A program made the position numbers and the translations under genes. Of a stretch of DNA of 64,000 bases, positions 20,543 through 31,235 are shown piece by piece; the first letter of the stretch is position 1, and each line of letters opens with the position of its first letter. The notes under the pieces were generated by a model. The model was not told the DNA's origin. It was given only the letters and a program-made list of their open reading frames with translations, and did not search any database. The DNA lies in NCBI RefSeq assembly GCF_000835495.1, contig NW_015622541.1, positions 1,922,001-1,986,000 of the forward strand, read 5' to 3'. This DNA comes from Cladophialophora immunda. Lineage: Eukaryota; Ascomycota; Eurotiomycetes; Chaetothyriales; Herpotrichiellaceae.

Positions 20543-21847
20543 CTATGCTCGCAATGTTGGTTTAGGCCTCTCGGCTACCGACATCAATCGTGAGCTAGAC
20601 GACTCTGAGGTAGTGGCTGCTTTGTTGGTGACTAGATTGAGTGAGATTCGAGGCTGAGGTTTGGGCGGTAGCTTCGCAGGTCCGGCAATAGTTTCGAGAG
20701 TAGTGCCTTCTTCCTCAGGTACCACAGGCTTGGCCTTGGTCGTCAAATGTGTATTCTCTTGAGCCGAGGTGTCCGATGACAATTCGGTGTCTTGCGTGCT
20801 TGATGGTGTATCTGCACTCGGCGAGTCGTTTGGCATTGGCGGCGAGAGTTCATTGTCTGGTTCACAGATAGCAATAGCCATGTCTACACGTCGTCGGGTA
20901 CTTTTTCGTCTATCTGCTCTTTTGCTGGCCCGAATGGGTTCTCCATCCTCGTCCAACGATCTCTTTGAGCTCGAGCTGCGTTGAGACGAGGTCACAGAAG
21001 GGCTTCGTGCGCGGTATTTGTCACTGAGCTGGTCCAGATTGTTCTCAATGTCTCTCTTGCTCTTTTGCAGGAAGTCCTGGATGAACTCAGATGATAGTTC
21101 CGACTTGCCGCTCCGGATCGCTCTAGTACTGAGGAGGAGTTGTGGTGAAGATGGAGAACCAACCAGGGGGTTGCGAGAGGTGTCTTGAGGTCTGAGGAGA
21201 GGGCTGTTCTTGTGCCGTGGAGTGGAACCATCTCTGCTTCGGGCTGAGTCGTAGTGTGCTCGCGTGACCTCGTCTCCGCCGTAGCAGATGTGCAGCGGTG
21301 GGACAGTAGCCGGGTCCCCTCGGTGTTCGTTTGTGTAGAGGATCGAATCTCTGTCGAAGTTCTTGATGCGTGGGAGGTGCACTGTGACATCCTGATCGAA
21401 GACCTGACAGAAGGCTACCAGCTCAGGCTCTCCGCCATAGGTCCCGCTGCGTGACATGAGAGACAAATATTCCTCAAACGCGTCTTCTGGCTCTTGGCGG
21501 GTAGCTAATGTGGCAGAGCGGAGAGTCCGTCGTTGTTGCACGTCGTCTTTGTGGACATAGTGTTCGAAAAGCGGGCGGTAGGTTCGCATGTGGTCAATGA
21601 TGCTTGCACGTATCTCGGGGTGTTTTGCCGGCGTGCCGTAGAGTTGGTCAGAAAGCGATGCGAACAGACAATTGCCTAGAATCGAGTCAGACCAATATAG
21701 ACAATGAGACATGAGGAAAGAGAGAGAGAATCACATACCGTCGCCTGCTATCTGCTTCTGATACATACCCATCTTGGCCAGGCCGGGCCATACAGCCCTG
21801 GGCTTTCGAACCATGCTGGGAAGCTGCGTGGATGCATGGTCAGCCAT
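20543..21847 (-). CDS. OTU-domain cysteine peptidase (deubiquitinase-like)
   Basis: Two exons, 21739-21847 and 20543-21675, with a 63-bp intron (21676-21738, GTATGTG...ATTCTAG) that splits the catalytic motif, giving 413 residues. The start is the ATG at 21847 in ACCATGG context. OTU proteins remove ubiquitin. The catalytic Asp-Gly-Asn-Cys is D36-G37-N38-C39, within QKQIAGDGNCLFASLSDQLYG, and the catalytic His is H177 in RAHYDSAR. The domain ends near residue 185; the rest is a polar, Ser/Thr/Pro-rich tail with a basic patch (RADRRKSTRRRV), likely nuclear-targeting. The arrangement resembles OTUD3-type enzymes. An unspliced reading keeps only the Cys and begins with intron-derived residues. 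It is divergent from the D-amino-acid oxidase gene. Confidence 0.9.
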
Positions 21848-22069
21848 GGTCGAGCCAGATCCATTGACTCAAGCATTTGGAAGAGATGAAAGAGAGGAGA
21901 AGGAGGTATTGGACGATCACAACGGCATGACAGGGGGGCTGCAAAAAGAGGCAGCGTTGAAATAGACAGAGTGGTCGCCTGCTAGGGGCTTCCTGATGAT
22001 TTCAGGAACCACGTCAAGCAGCAGCAACTAGGGGGATCACAATTGCCCCAAAAGACGCAACTTGGGCTT

Positions 22070-22085
22070 GGGGGGGGGGGGGGGG
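22070..22085. repeat. Poly-G run
   Basis: Sixteen consecutive G bases followed by a purine-rich stretch; length may be affected by sequencing error. Confidence 0.8.
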
Positions 22086-22295
22086 AGAGGGGCCACGCTG
22101 GACTGCTGGGCTGCTGGGTGCGACGCAAAACACCGCTGGTGCCCGCTGTTTGGCTGCGGCTTACCTTCTGAACTGGCAATGACCGTCGCCTAAGCTGCCC
22201 AGGCGGGTAAAAGGGCGCCGGGCTCTGGGGGGCACGCTGTCTTGCGATAGGCGGATTCAGGGAGGGGCTAAGCAGGAGGTCGACTGACAGCTGCT

Positions 22296-22312
22296 GATAA
22301 GGCCTGGTTATC
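22296..22312. promoter_or_regulatory. Inverted GATA-factor site pair
   Basis: The bases read GATAA, seven spacer bases, TTATC, that is two HGATAR-type sites facing each other (TGATAA and, on the other strand, CGATAAC). The pair lies about 430 bases upstream of the D-amino-acid oxidase start. Paired GATA sites are typical targets of nitrogen regulators of the AreA/NIT2 type, and use of D-amino acids as nitrogen source makes such control plausible. Binding is not proven. Confidence 0.4.
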
Positions 22313-22726
22313 GTTGCTTCGACAGGTGACGGAACGTGTACCTGAGAGAGTGGTGGGGTGTCTAGGTGCACTCAAAAGCTTGTGAAGCTGCGTTCTCCGT
22401 GTCGTTTTTCCTGTGTCTGAAGGTCGGACGCCCTGTGAGTATACTAGAGATGTTTTCTGTAGTCCTTTGACGAGTCTGAGTGGGAGATGGCACTGTATTA
22501 AAGACGCAGGCTGAGCCGCAGCACACGGAACTCTTCTTCACCTCGGGGGTCCTCATCCACCATATTGTTTACCTTATTGTTGCGGCTGGAATAGTGCGGC
22601 AGAATTGGCCCTATTCACGACTCATCCTATTGACAGGGCGCCCAAACAATACGATCCGCACTACCGGGCCCTTCTGCCTGCCTCTCCATTCCCAGATCCA
22701 ATTCACTCACGCCCTGACCAGTCACA

Positions 22727-24166
22727 ATGGGCGAGAAAAACATCGTCGTTGTAGGGTAGGCACAAGGTGACTCAACCTTCTCAATGCGAATGCCGCCTAA
22801 CTTGTACGGCAGAGCGGGTGTTGCTGGTCTGACCACAGCCTTCCTGCTGTCCAAAAATCCGCAGTACAAGGTCACTATCGCTGCAAAGCATATGCCGGGA
22901 GATTATGACATCGAATATGCCTCGCCCTGGGCCGGCGCAAACTACATGCCGTGAGTCGAAAACTCACCTCCTAGCAAAACTGCAACAAATCCACTGAAAC
23001 GTGAGACACAAGGGTGTCGGCAAGAGGAACGCCAGCAGAAGAATGGGATAGGAACACCTGGCAGCCGCTTTTTGACTTGGCAAAGAACCATCCCGAGGCG
23101 GGTGTTCACTTTCAAAGGACGGAAATCTACAATCGTAAAAAGGACGTCTCCTCAGCCACGGCTGCGTGGTTTGCTGACCTTGTCAGTCCCAATCCATGGT
23201 TCAGTACCCTCTTCGACGATGTGAGTCACTGTACAAGGTCTCTTTACCTAGACCAAGATGCTCATGCTCGACTTTGTTAGTTTCGCCAAATCCCAAAATC
23301 GGAGCTCCAGCCCGGGGTCGACAATGCCACCTGCTTCACGTCGGTCTGTATCAACACTGCAATATACCTGCCCTGGCTCGTATCCCAATGTCTAAAGAAT
23401 GGGGCCATTGTCAAACGGGCGGTGTTCAAACACATTGCAGACGCCGCTGCCCCTGGTGTCCATCATTCCGGACGCCCGGCCGACCTTGTGGTCAATTGTA
23501 CTGGACTTTCAGCGGCGAAACTGGGCGGTGTTGAAGACAAGACGGTTGTTCCTGCTCGAGGTCAGATTGTCGTTGTCAGGAACCCGGCGCCCGCAATGTA
23601 TGCAACGTCTGGGACAGATGACGGCCCAGACGAGGCCTGCTATATCATGACTCGGGCTGCCGGTGGGGGGACAATTTTGGGCGGCTGCTATCAAAAGGGC
23701 AGCTGGGAATCACAGCCCGACCCCAATCTAGCAATCAGGATCATGCAGCGATGCGTCGCCATCTGCCCCGAGTTGACCGGCGGCAAGGGCATCGAGCATC
23801 TCGATATCATTCGACACGGCGTCGGTCTCAGACCCGTGCGGGAAGGAGGAACCAGAATTGAAAAGGAGAAAATCAACGGTGTCTGGACAGTGCACAACTA
23901 TGGCGCAGGTGGTAAGTAACGGTGGTGTCCTTTCCCCCTTCCTTCTACCTACCTGAGCGGAAGTCAATTTCTTTGACATGACCATTCTCCGCTCACTCTC
24001 GATAAGATGGTCAATCTCGCTCTGCTTCGACCCAAATTTTGCATGCAGGGTTATATCATGTTGTTGCTAATGCTATCTAGGCGCGGGATATCAGTCGTCG
24101 TACGGTTGCTCCAAGGCAGCTGTGAAATTGGTGGACGAAGTGTTCGAGGACAGGGCCAGATTGTGA
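22727..24166 (+). CDS. D-amino-acid oxidase, peroxisomal
   Basis: This FAD enzyme oxidises D-amino acids to 2-oxo acids, ammonia and hydrogen peroxide. Five exons: 22727-22755, 22813-22950, 23013-23220, 23281-23911 and 24081-24166; introns of 57, 62, 60 and 169 bp; 363 residues, the family's usual size. The first junction splits the dinucleotide-binding motif: VVVGAGVAGL has Gly10, Gly12 and Gly15. Other landmarks are YASPWAGANYMP (FAD binding), CINTAIYLPWL, the DLVVNCTGL block, CYIMTRAAGGGTILGG (substrate-binding Tyr/Arg region) and, in the last two exons, VHNYGAGG-AGYQSSYGCS. The protein ends RARL, a type 1 peroxisomal signal (Ala-Arg-Leu form), fitting its hydrogen peroxide product. Without the last exon the frame ends after AGGK and loses both the signal and the flavin-binding tail. 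Confidence 0.95.
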
Positions 24167-26958
24167 GGCACAGTGGGGAGAAAGAGTACGAGTAGAAGTA
24201 AGATTAGGCCGCGGTCACGTCCTCATCTCGGGAGCATTTACCGGAGTCTCGATCTACAAGTATGAGCATGATCTCGAAGGGCCCATTTCCATCTGGAGAT
24301 TAATTGATCAACCTAAATGCATACACACCGACTTCTCTCGAGCCATAGGTGCTTACTATGAGTGATTCTGCAACACAAGGGCGGAAACCCGCTGGTCCAC
24401 GCAGCATAGCTGTAGGGCAACCTGACAATGGGGGATGCATGGTCTTTGATGCCCTGCAACTTGACTCGCCGATCGAGAGATTGCCGACAGGGGACAAGAG
24501 CAACGCCCTGGCGGCTGAAAATGCTCCGACGGCGAGGCGCCACAGCCGCTTTTAAGCTAAGAGAAGTCCTGGTGGCCGCCCCGGTGACCGCCCAATCCGG
24601 ATTTAACTCCTGCCCTCTCTGTTGCTTCCCGTCCTTGTCTTCGCTGCATTTCCGGCGTTGTTCGAGTATTATGCGGCGGTATTGCATGGCTTCAAAGCGT
24701 TGGACGCGTGCGCCGTGCAGGCAGGGGCCGGTAGGAACGGCAAACTGGTAGCGATGACTGGTCAGAATATCCGAAATAGATCATCCGCTGTCTCGAAACA
24801 GGGTTGTCGAGTCTGAGACATGCGCCTGGAAAGGAAGCGATCAGATGCAGGAACCGGCCATCCACGCCGCATCCATGAACCGGCTACCAGCTAGCCATAG
24901 TCCGCTGGTCAGGGATTGGAGGTCGATTTGACTTGAAAAGAGACTTGGCTCGGGTACCTGGACGGTCTTGTCGAGCTATCAAAAGTCCGTTGCAGTTGGC
25001 CAGGAACGGAAAGCAAGGAATTTGGCAACATTGCAGACGCCAGCCACATCTAGGAAACGTCATCAGGACTGAAAAACAAGGACCGTCATGCATTTTGGTC
25101 TTGCAAGCTGCCAGACAACCATTCGCAAGGTTGAAGGAGCAACTGGAACGGACTCATTATTATTCAGGCCTTGGAGAGTCACCACGGGCGCAGTGCGATC
25201 GAAGGGGTTGTTGTGCTGAGCAGGCTCGTGATTTGCCCGCTGGTGGCTTTCTCCTGCCCCGCGCTCTCACAACAGTCTCGGGGGCTTTTCGCTGCACGGA
25301 CACGCTGACAGGAATAACTGCTGTGACTCGTGGCATTGCTTCGTACACTTCCGGATGACGGTTGTACCTGTGCCTTAACGTCTGCCGTGTTCCTTGCATG
25401 TCAGCAAGACGTTCCCTGACCTCCTGTCGCCTTCCCGTCGTGTACACCCTTGCCATGGGAGTAGAAACCTCGTATTCTGGCAAAGTCCATGAATTGTAGC
25501 TGAAAACGCATCGGATACTAAAGGGCAATCTGGGATACGAAGGTCAGGTCCGGGAACGGGCGAAGGAGCGTTGAGCTCTGGGTTCTGATGTCGAGTTAGC
25601 TTGAATCAAAGCTGTGAGAGGAGATCAGGTGCATGAGAGCAGGGCTTTCGAGCCCTCGCACTGGTCGGCACAGGCGGCCACGAATGATTGGAGTAATATC
25701 CCCGGAATGATGGTGGTTGACCAATGCGAGCTGCCAGATCTGTTGTGATGCCATTTTGTGCGGACGAAGTTGGTCTCTGATGGAGATGCTTGGAACAACA
25801 AGAGCTGTGAGGCAAATGACCTTTTCCCACGCGTGATCTGCATCGATTTTCAACGGATCACTCGGTCATGGAAGACTAGTTGGAAGTGTCGAGGATCATC
25901 AGTGGCTCCAGTAGTGCAGGTCTTTGCCTGGCAGGTGATAGATGGGGTCCTGAGGCGTGGAGGAGGTGCATGTAGGGCAAGCAGGTGGCTTGTTAAAGGG
26001 CGGGTGGGTGCCTGTGAGCAGACACAATACCCCTCACCGGGTGCCTCCCTGAAACGGTGCAGCAGTTGGTGAAGGATGGATGGGCTTATTGTGGGCTTCG
26101 GCTTTGCCATGGGCGCCACGGGCGCCATGGGCATCATGGAGCTCCACTTGAGCCCGCATCGATCGCCTAACAGTTCTCAGTAGCACACCGACCAAACGTC
26201 CACCAGGGCTGCCCGCCTGCAAGACTAAATAGTCCGTAGCTTAAGCTGCCAATTCTAACTTGCTCTTCGCCTCCAGTTGTTTTTCTTTTTAGCACCTGCA
26301 TGCCCCTAGGGAGGTCGGTCCCCCTACCTGCTGCGTGCTGCTGCCGCGCCCGCCACTCGCTCATCGTTCGACATCATCGTCACCATTCGTCACTGGCACC
26401 TCTGCGCTGCTCTGAAGCCATTCGCCATCCTCTAGACCAGCAAAGCACCTGCATCCCAGTTGCCTCGCTTCGTTCCTCTACCACGTTTTCCGCCCATTGC
26501 TCAAGTCACGCTCATTCCAAAGCTGCCCTGCACAGAGGGCTATCTGTTTTCGCTCTACGAATTATCACCCGCTCTATCTCAAAATTCGAATCCACCCTTT
26601 GAATCCTCGCGTTTCCACAGACGAACCATCATTCTGCCTGTCTCGACTCACTAAGAGTTCATCAGACTGCCCCCCTCTTCAAGGAAAATAAAACATTGCG
26701 ACCGCGACCGCGTGGCGTTGCCGCCCCTATGCCAACCAAGTTGAAATAACAACATCGCATTTCCGGAACCGCCTGTGCCACGGCCGGTCGACCCTACCTT
26801 ACTCCTTATACCTACATTGAAATTTGTCTTGGGCGCCAGTCCGGTCGTCGTTGATGTCTCTAATCAGGGTTTGCGAACCTCCGCCTCGACTCAGCCCTGT
26901 CCCTTGACCGAGCCGCCCCCTTCCACCGGCCATCTGAACTGCTACCGCTGGGCTCAGC
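24167..26958. other. Intergenic, no gene found
   Basis: The largest gap inside the window (2.8 kb). Open frames of 120-140 codons at 24.9-25.5 kb on both strands overlap each other and match no family. The last 600 bases before 26959 are pyrimidine-rich with many short CT tracts and probably contain the promoter and long 5' leader of the next gene. Confidence 0.45.
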
Positions 26959-29619
26959 ATGGGCTTTTGGCCATTTGGTGGAGGCAAAAAAGGCCGAACG
27001 AACCAAGGCGAAGACCAAGGACGACACTCACTTCTGGAGAAAACACGGACAGATCTTCGCGCCAGAACAAACACAAGCTCCTCTCAAGAATTTGTCACCA
27101 TGGGCCGGACAACAAGTCAACGCGGACAAGACGAGAAGCCACGAAGGCTTTCGAAACAGCGGCTTCCTTCTCATCCCGGAAATGTTCCCCGTGCCCAGAC
27201 GTTACCCGTCAGCGTACCAGGACTCGAGTCCCTTGGCTACAAGAATGGCTCCTATGGGAGAGGTGGAGGCTTTCAAAGTACTGATATCTATTCGCACAAT
27301 CCAATGTCACAGACTAGCATCGGCCCCGAAGATTTCACGGCATTGCCGCAGGCTCCCACGCTACTAGCTAGGCGTCCAGGCTACGATCCGACACTTCATC
27401 GAAGAAAGTCAAGTAAGAGAAAGGCCGAGGACTATGCTCGCGAGAGGGAGGTGCGGGCCATGAGCTCGCCGATCCAAATTTTGAAGAGGCCCACCACGTA
27501 CTCGGGATCAGGACCACTTCGACGAGACACCAAACAGATCCCGGGCGATCTCAACAGGAGACTGCAAAGACCGACTTCCGAAGTGTCTTTGCCCTTGCCA
27601 GAAACAATACAAGAATCCGAAGACCTTTCCAACCAAGCTTCTTTCAAGATTGGGATCCTAGCAGCGTTGAGCCCGAGGCCCACACTAACATACGTGGCAA
27701 GCCCTCGACCTTCAGCTGGAAAGCAACCCGCAAGAGTGAAACCCTCGGTTCAGCAAGCTATAGAGGAGGAGGACCCGTCGTCAAAGAAAAGGATAAATGA
27801 GTTAGCAGACGAGCTCGACGCAGGAGGGTTGAGAGAGCTGATGGACAGAGATCGAAGACGCAAGGAAAGGAAAAAAGAGGCCGACCGAGCTCGTTTGGAG
27901 CGAAAGTTGCAGCGCAAGGCGGATAGGCAGCGGGAGGAGGAATTTCGTGGTCGCCAAGCCAATGATGCCTCTGATGATCGCACCGTCTCAGGTGAGGACT
28001 CTGAAAGAAGGGGTCGTGCGCCGTTCGGCAATGTTGGAGAACCATCGCAGACCGCTGTCGCACGAAGGCTTCCAAGTCCTGCTCGCCAACCGACCAACAA
28101 CCCATTTGCTGATCCGGGAAGCTCACAAGCTCGGCCGGTCCATCACATAAGAAACCCCTTTGAAGATGAGAAAGATATTGATCCCACACAAGAATCATTC
28201 CTTCATGAGGGGGAAGACGAAGAAGAAGAAGAACCGCCCGTGCCGGTTAGATCGCCTCTCCGAACGGTCTCTGCCGCTCAAGTCAGGAGAGAGGAGAAGG
28301 CGTCTCAGGCAGCCACGATCTCCCCTCCCATCTCTCCGGCACAGGGGCCTATTGACCGCCAAAGCCTGTCTCAAACGAGCGGGCTTGCCCGTGAAATCAC
28401 ACCAGACATTCCAGAATATGGGTCGCTTGATCGTCGCGCTTCGGACCAGAGCAACCAACAGCTCAGTTCTTGGACCAGCTTTTTCAGGCGTGGGGGGAGA
28501 CGGAAGACCAGTAACGTTGAACGTGGTCGAAGCACGCCGTCCGAGTTCTCGAACACGTCTCGCGAGTCATTTGCTGCTCGAAAGCAACAGCCCCCACCTG
28601 TGATGGTTCCCCGAACGTTTCGAAGATCTGATTCCTCTTCGGTTCCACAAAGAACCATGTCCAAATTCCGCGAGGATCTGCCCGAACTTCCCATTTCTCC
28701 ACCAGACTCTCGTGTCCAGTCCCCGGAAGTGATGGCTAGCGCACAAGCTGGACAGGCATCTCGGCAACCGCGACACTCGCTGTCAGGGACTTTGGACAAT
28801 CGAAGTCTTGCCACCAGCTCGAGTAATGCAGCATTGGATCGTGGGGCAGCTGAAGCTCGCCACCCTCAAGGTGTTGACGTTGAGATGGGTGGCACCGCCT
28901 CAGGGCCGGGCCTGTCCCAATCACTAGCGTCCGTTGACTCGGAAGGATCTTGGCTGTCAGGCAAGCCTCCCAAGAGGCTCTCAGGCGGCATGGGCCACCC
29001 ACTTCGACAAAGCCAGTCCTCAATTCCGCCGCAATCCATTCCCGGCTCTTTCGAACCGGAAGATGATGACCTCGCAAACGACGAATACCTTAACAAGTTG
29101 TCCCCGGGACCGAGTGGGCGCCGAGATTCGGTTGCTTCTGCCGGGCGCAGAGCAAGCAGTAATGTTATCGATCTGGAGCGGGAACGCGAGCAAAGCCCCG
29201 TGCCCGACGTCCCCCCCATCTCAGCTGCTCAAGGTGGAGATGAGAGATGGCATGCCGGGGTCGCGCGACAAGCTACCGTGGTACGGCAGCCAAATCGAGC
29301 AAGATCGAAGGAAGGACTGTTGAAGGAGACGGGAAAAGACGACTTGAGCGCATCTCGAAGAGTTAGCACAGATGTGGAGAACGATGGCGAACTTGCGGAA
29401 GGCGAACCTGCTGGAACGGAACTACAAGAACCCACGCTCCTACGCGCCAGAAGTGTGGACTACAAAGGCCATGCGAAGCATATCAGTGCTGGAAGCGCCC
29501 GGTTACTGGACATTCGGCGATCGTCGACTCAGTCGGAAAGTGCACCACGAAGTGCCAGCCTTTCCAATATTGTACCACCAACCCAGCGGGAACAGCCCAC
29601 ACCACCACCGACAGAGTGA
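26959..29619 (+). CDS. Large disordered protein of unknown function
   Basis: A single exon of 886 residues, start MGFWPFGGGKKGRTNQGE. I do not recognise a characterised family. The composition is dominated by Ser, Pro, Arg, Glu and Gln, implying intrinsic disorder. A strongly charged helix or coiled coil lies at about residues 277-335 (INELADELDAGGLRELMDRD, then Arg/Lys/Glu-rich). There are repeated Asn-Pro-Phe motifs (TNNPFADPG, IRNPFEDEK, near residues 380-400), which in other proteins bind EH domains, and many Ser-Pro sites that could be phosphorylated. A short conserved-looking block is SFKIGILAALSPRPTLTY. The Met-Gly-x-Trp-Pro-Phe start could allow N-myristoylation (Gly2), but position 5-6 preferences are not met well. 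A role in endocytosis or signalling scaffolding is only a guess. Confidence 0.8.
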   Translation: MGFWPFGGGKKGRTNQGEDQGRHSLLEKTRTDLRARTNTSSSQEFVTMGRTTSQRGQDEKPRRLSKQRLPSHPGNVPRAQTLPVSVPGLESLGYKNGSYGRGGGFQSTDIYSHNPMSQTSIGPEDFTALPQAPTLLARRPGYDPTLHRRKSSKRKAEDYAREREVRAMSSPIQILKRPTTYSGSGPLRRDTKQIPGDLNRRLQRPTSEVSLPLPETIQESEDLSNQASFKIGILAALSPRPTLTYVASPRPSAGKQPARVKPSVQQAIEEEDPSSKKRINELADELDAGGLRELMDRDRRRKERKKEADRARLERKLQRKADRQREEEFRGRQANDASDDRTVSGEDSERRGRAPFGNVGEPSQTAVARRLPSPARQPTNNPFADPGSSQARPVHHIRNPFEDEKDIDPTQESFLHEGEDEEEEEPPVPVRSPLRTVSAAQVRREEKASQAATISPPISPAQGPIDRQSLSQTSGLAREITPDIPEYGSLDRRASDQSNQQLSSWTSFFRRGGRRKTSNVERGRSTPSEFSNTSRESFAARKQQPPPVMVPRTFRRSDSSSVPQRTMSKFREDLPELPISPPDSRVQSPEVMASAQAGQASRQPRHSLSGTLDNRSLATSSSNAALDRGAAEARHPQGVDVEMGGTASGPGLSQSLASVDSEGSWLSGKPPKRLSGGMGHPLRQSQSSIPPQSIPGSFEPEDDDLANDEYLNKLSPGPSGRRDSVASAGRRASSNVIDLEREREQSPVPDVPPISAAQGGDERWHAGVARQATVVRQPNRARSKEGLLKETGKDDLSASRRVSTDVENDGELAEGEPAGTELQEPTLLRARSVDYKGHAKHISAGSARLLDIRRSSTQSESAPRSASLSNIVPPTQREQPTPPPTE

Positions 29620-30809
29620 CAAGGCTGTGCCGAAGCCACCGACGACTATCCCTTTTTCCTTTGTCCATTTTCTATGTTTGGCCCGCGGAAGCAAAAGACC
29701 CATTGCCACTACGGGAACAACCGTCGGGACGGTTGATCAGAACATTCCTACGACATTCATGATGCCAAAAATTGATACCCCAGATCGCTCTTTTAACATT
29801 GATTTTTTTTTTCTTACATTGGGGGACACATGGCTCTTGCCTTTTCTGTGGCGGATGTTGAATTGAGTCACAATTAGCGGGAGGAGAGAGTCTGGCTGAG
29901 GGCGAGCGGGCATATAGCTGAATGAAGCAATTGATTTGCAAACAGGTTGTCATTGGTGGTCACCCGCGATGGAGCCGAATCCCGGCCGATTTGGCATCTT
30001 TGGCATCTTTGGCAATGTTTGTACTCGGTCTACATGTATACCTGTACACAGCGAGAGGGTTTGTGGAGGACTATGGGGGATAACCAGGACGGGGGGCAGA
30101 CAAATCACGCAATATCACTCCATACTAGGAAACAACTCGGGACTGATACTCCGTACTTGACTCGCTATCCGGAATCCGGATTAACTAATGCTCCGTCAGG
30201 CTTACCGGAAGCGTCAAAAATGGCAGGCCGGCATATTGTCATCTTGTCACGTGCTAAGAAAGATGACGTCAACATGGGAATTGTCATCCACACTCCTCCG
30301 CTCACCCACTCCCCTTTTTTTTGCATTCTCGCCCGGGCATTGCCTGCGGGATCTCGCTGCCCCTACTCGGTACTCCTACTAGGTCCCTAGTGGTCCCCGT
30401 ACTCACTCCTGTCGCCTCCTGGTGCCTCCTGGTGCCGCCGAAATTCAAATACTGAGAGCTACAGCAACCTGTCCCATCTGGATTTCTAATCGCGTCATCT
30501 TTTCACTCAGTCTCCGTCTTTCCACCACCCACCATCCGCTACCCCCTCTTATCTCATTCACCGTTCATCATTCACCGTCCAACCAACCGTCCACCCCTCC
30601 TAGTCTCGATTCCCTCAGCCTCACAGCCTTCGCTGCGCAGTTCTTCCTCTTATATAACCTTCACGCTGGCCGCCTCAATCCGTCCTTCCTCCATCAAAAT
30701 TCAGCGCCTGTCACTCACACCCGCAGCCCTACTTCGAACCAGAATAACCCCCTCGATCCGTTCCTTCTCAACCACCCTCTCGACTCAGTTTTCGCAGTCG
30801 TCCTCCAAA
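29620..30809. promoter_or_regulatory. Thioredoxin promoter and leader region
   Basis: This 1.19 kb gap holds the 3' end of the previous gene and the promoter of the thioredoxin gene. The last 320 bases are C/T-rich (ccaccacccaccatccgcta type), typical of 5' leaders of strongly expressed fungal genes. A CACGTG and a TGACGTCA site occur near 30250-30270 (listed separately). Confidence 0.5.
30248..30271. promoter_or_regulatory. CACGTG and TGACGTCA (CRE) pair
   Basis: A palindromic E-box CACGTG (30248-30253) and a full palindromic CRE TGACGTCA (30264-30271) lie about 550 bases upstream of the thioredoxin start. In fungi, CREs are bound by AtfA-type stress bZIP factors and CACGTG by basic helix-loop-helix factors. 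Function here is inference. Confidence 0.4.
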
Positions 30810-31235
30810 ATGGTCGTCCACAACCTTGCAGAGTACGTAGCCTACCATCAAGCCAAGCTGCGTGAGGAGCAGGCTCGCAATGCTCCCAAGCCTGCCAAAA
30901 AGTACGGTGTTAACCCCATCCACAGCAAGTCCTCCTACAACACCTCGATTGTTCAAGCCCCTGCCGACCGGCTCGTCGTCCTCGACTGCTTTGCCACCTG
31001 GTGCGGTCCTTGCAAGGTCATTGCCCCCGAGGTCGCAAAATTCTCCGAATCGGATGACTTCAAGGACAAGGTCGATTTCTACAAGGTCGACGTCGACGAG
31101 GTTCCCGACGTTGCCCAGGAACTGGGCGTCCGCGCCATGCCCACCTTCATGATCTTCAAGAACGGCGAGAAGGTCGCCGAGGTCGTCGGTGCCAACAAAC
31201 GCGCCCTTGAGCAGGCGATAAGAAGCAATCTGTAA
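30810..31235 (+). CDS. Thioredoxin
   Basis: Thioredoxins reduce protein disulfides using electrons from thioredoxin reductase. The single-exon gene encodes 141 residues; start MVVHNLAEYVAYHQAKLREE in AAAATGG context. The active site WCGPC is residues 64-68 in LDCFATWCGPCKVIAPEV, and the cis-proline loop is RAMPTFMIF. The fold ends with VVGANKRALEQAI. The protein is about 30 residues longer at the N-terminus than classic cytosolic thioredoxins, with a Lys/Ala-rich helix (NAPKPAKKYG). No clear mitochondrial cleavage signal is visible because acidic residues occur early, so cytosolic or nuclear location is likely. Confidence 0.95.
   Translation: MVVHNLAEYVAYHQAKLREEQARNAPKPAKKYGVNPIHSKSSYNTSIVQAPADRLVVLDCFATWCGPCKVIAPEVAKFSESDDFKDKVDFYKVDVDEVPDVAQELGVRAMPTFMIFKNGEKVAEVVGANKRALEQAIRSNL

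Larger units (their letters stand above)
21848..22726. promoter_or_regulatory. Divergent promoter region, OTU gene / D-amino-acid oxidase
   Basis: This 879-base region lies between two divergent starts. It contains a 16-base G run (22070-22085) and an inverted pair of GATA sites (listed separately). No open frame is convincing; the proline-rich 129-codon minus frame is low-complexity chance sequence. Confidence 0.5.

Noticed and set aside
25160..25528. 122-codon minus frame with an Arg-rich, helix-like middle
   Set aside because: No ATG at its 5' end, no splice support, and a 141-codon frame on the other strand overlaps it.
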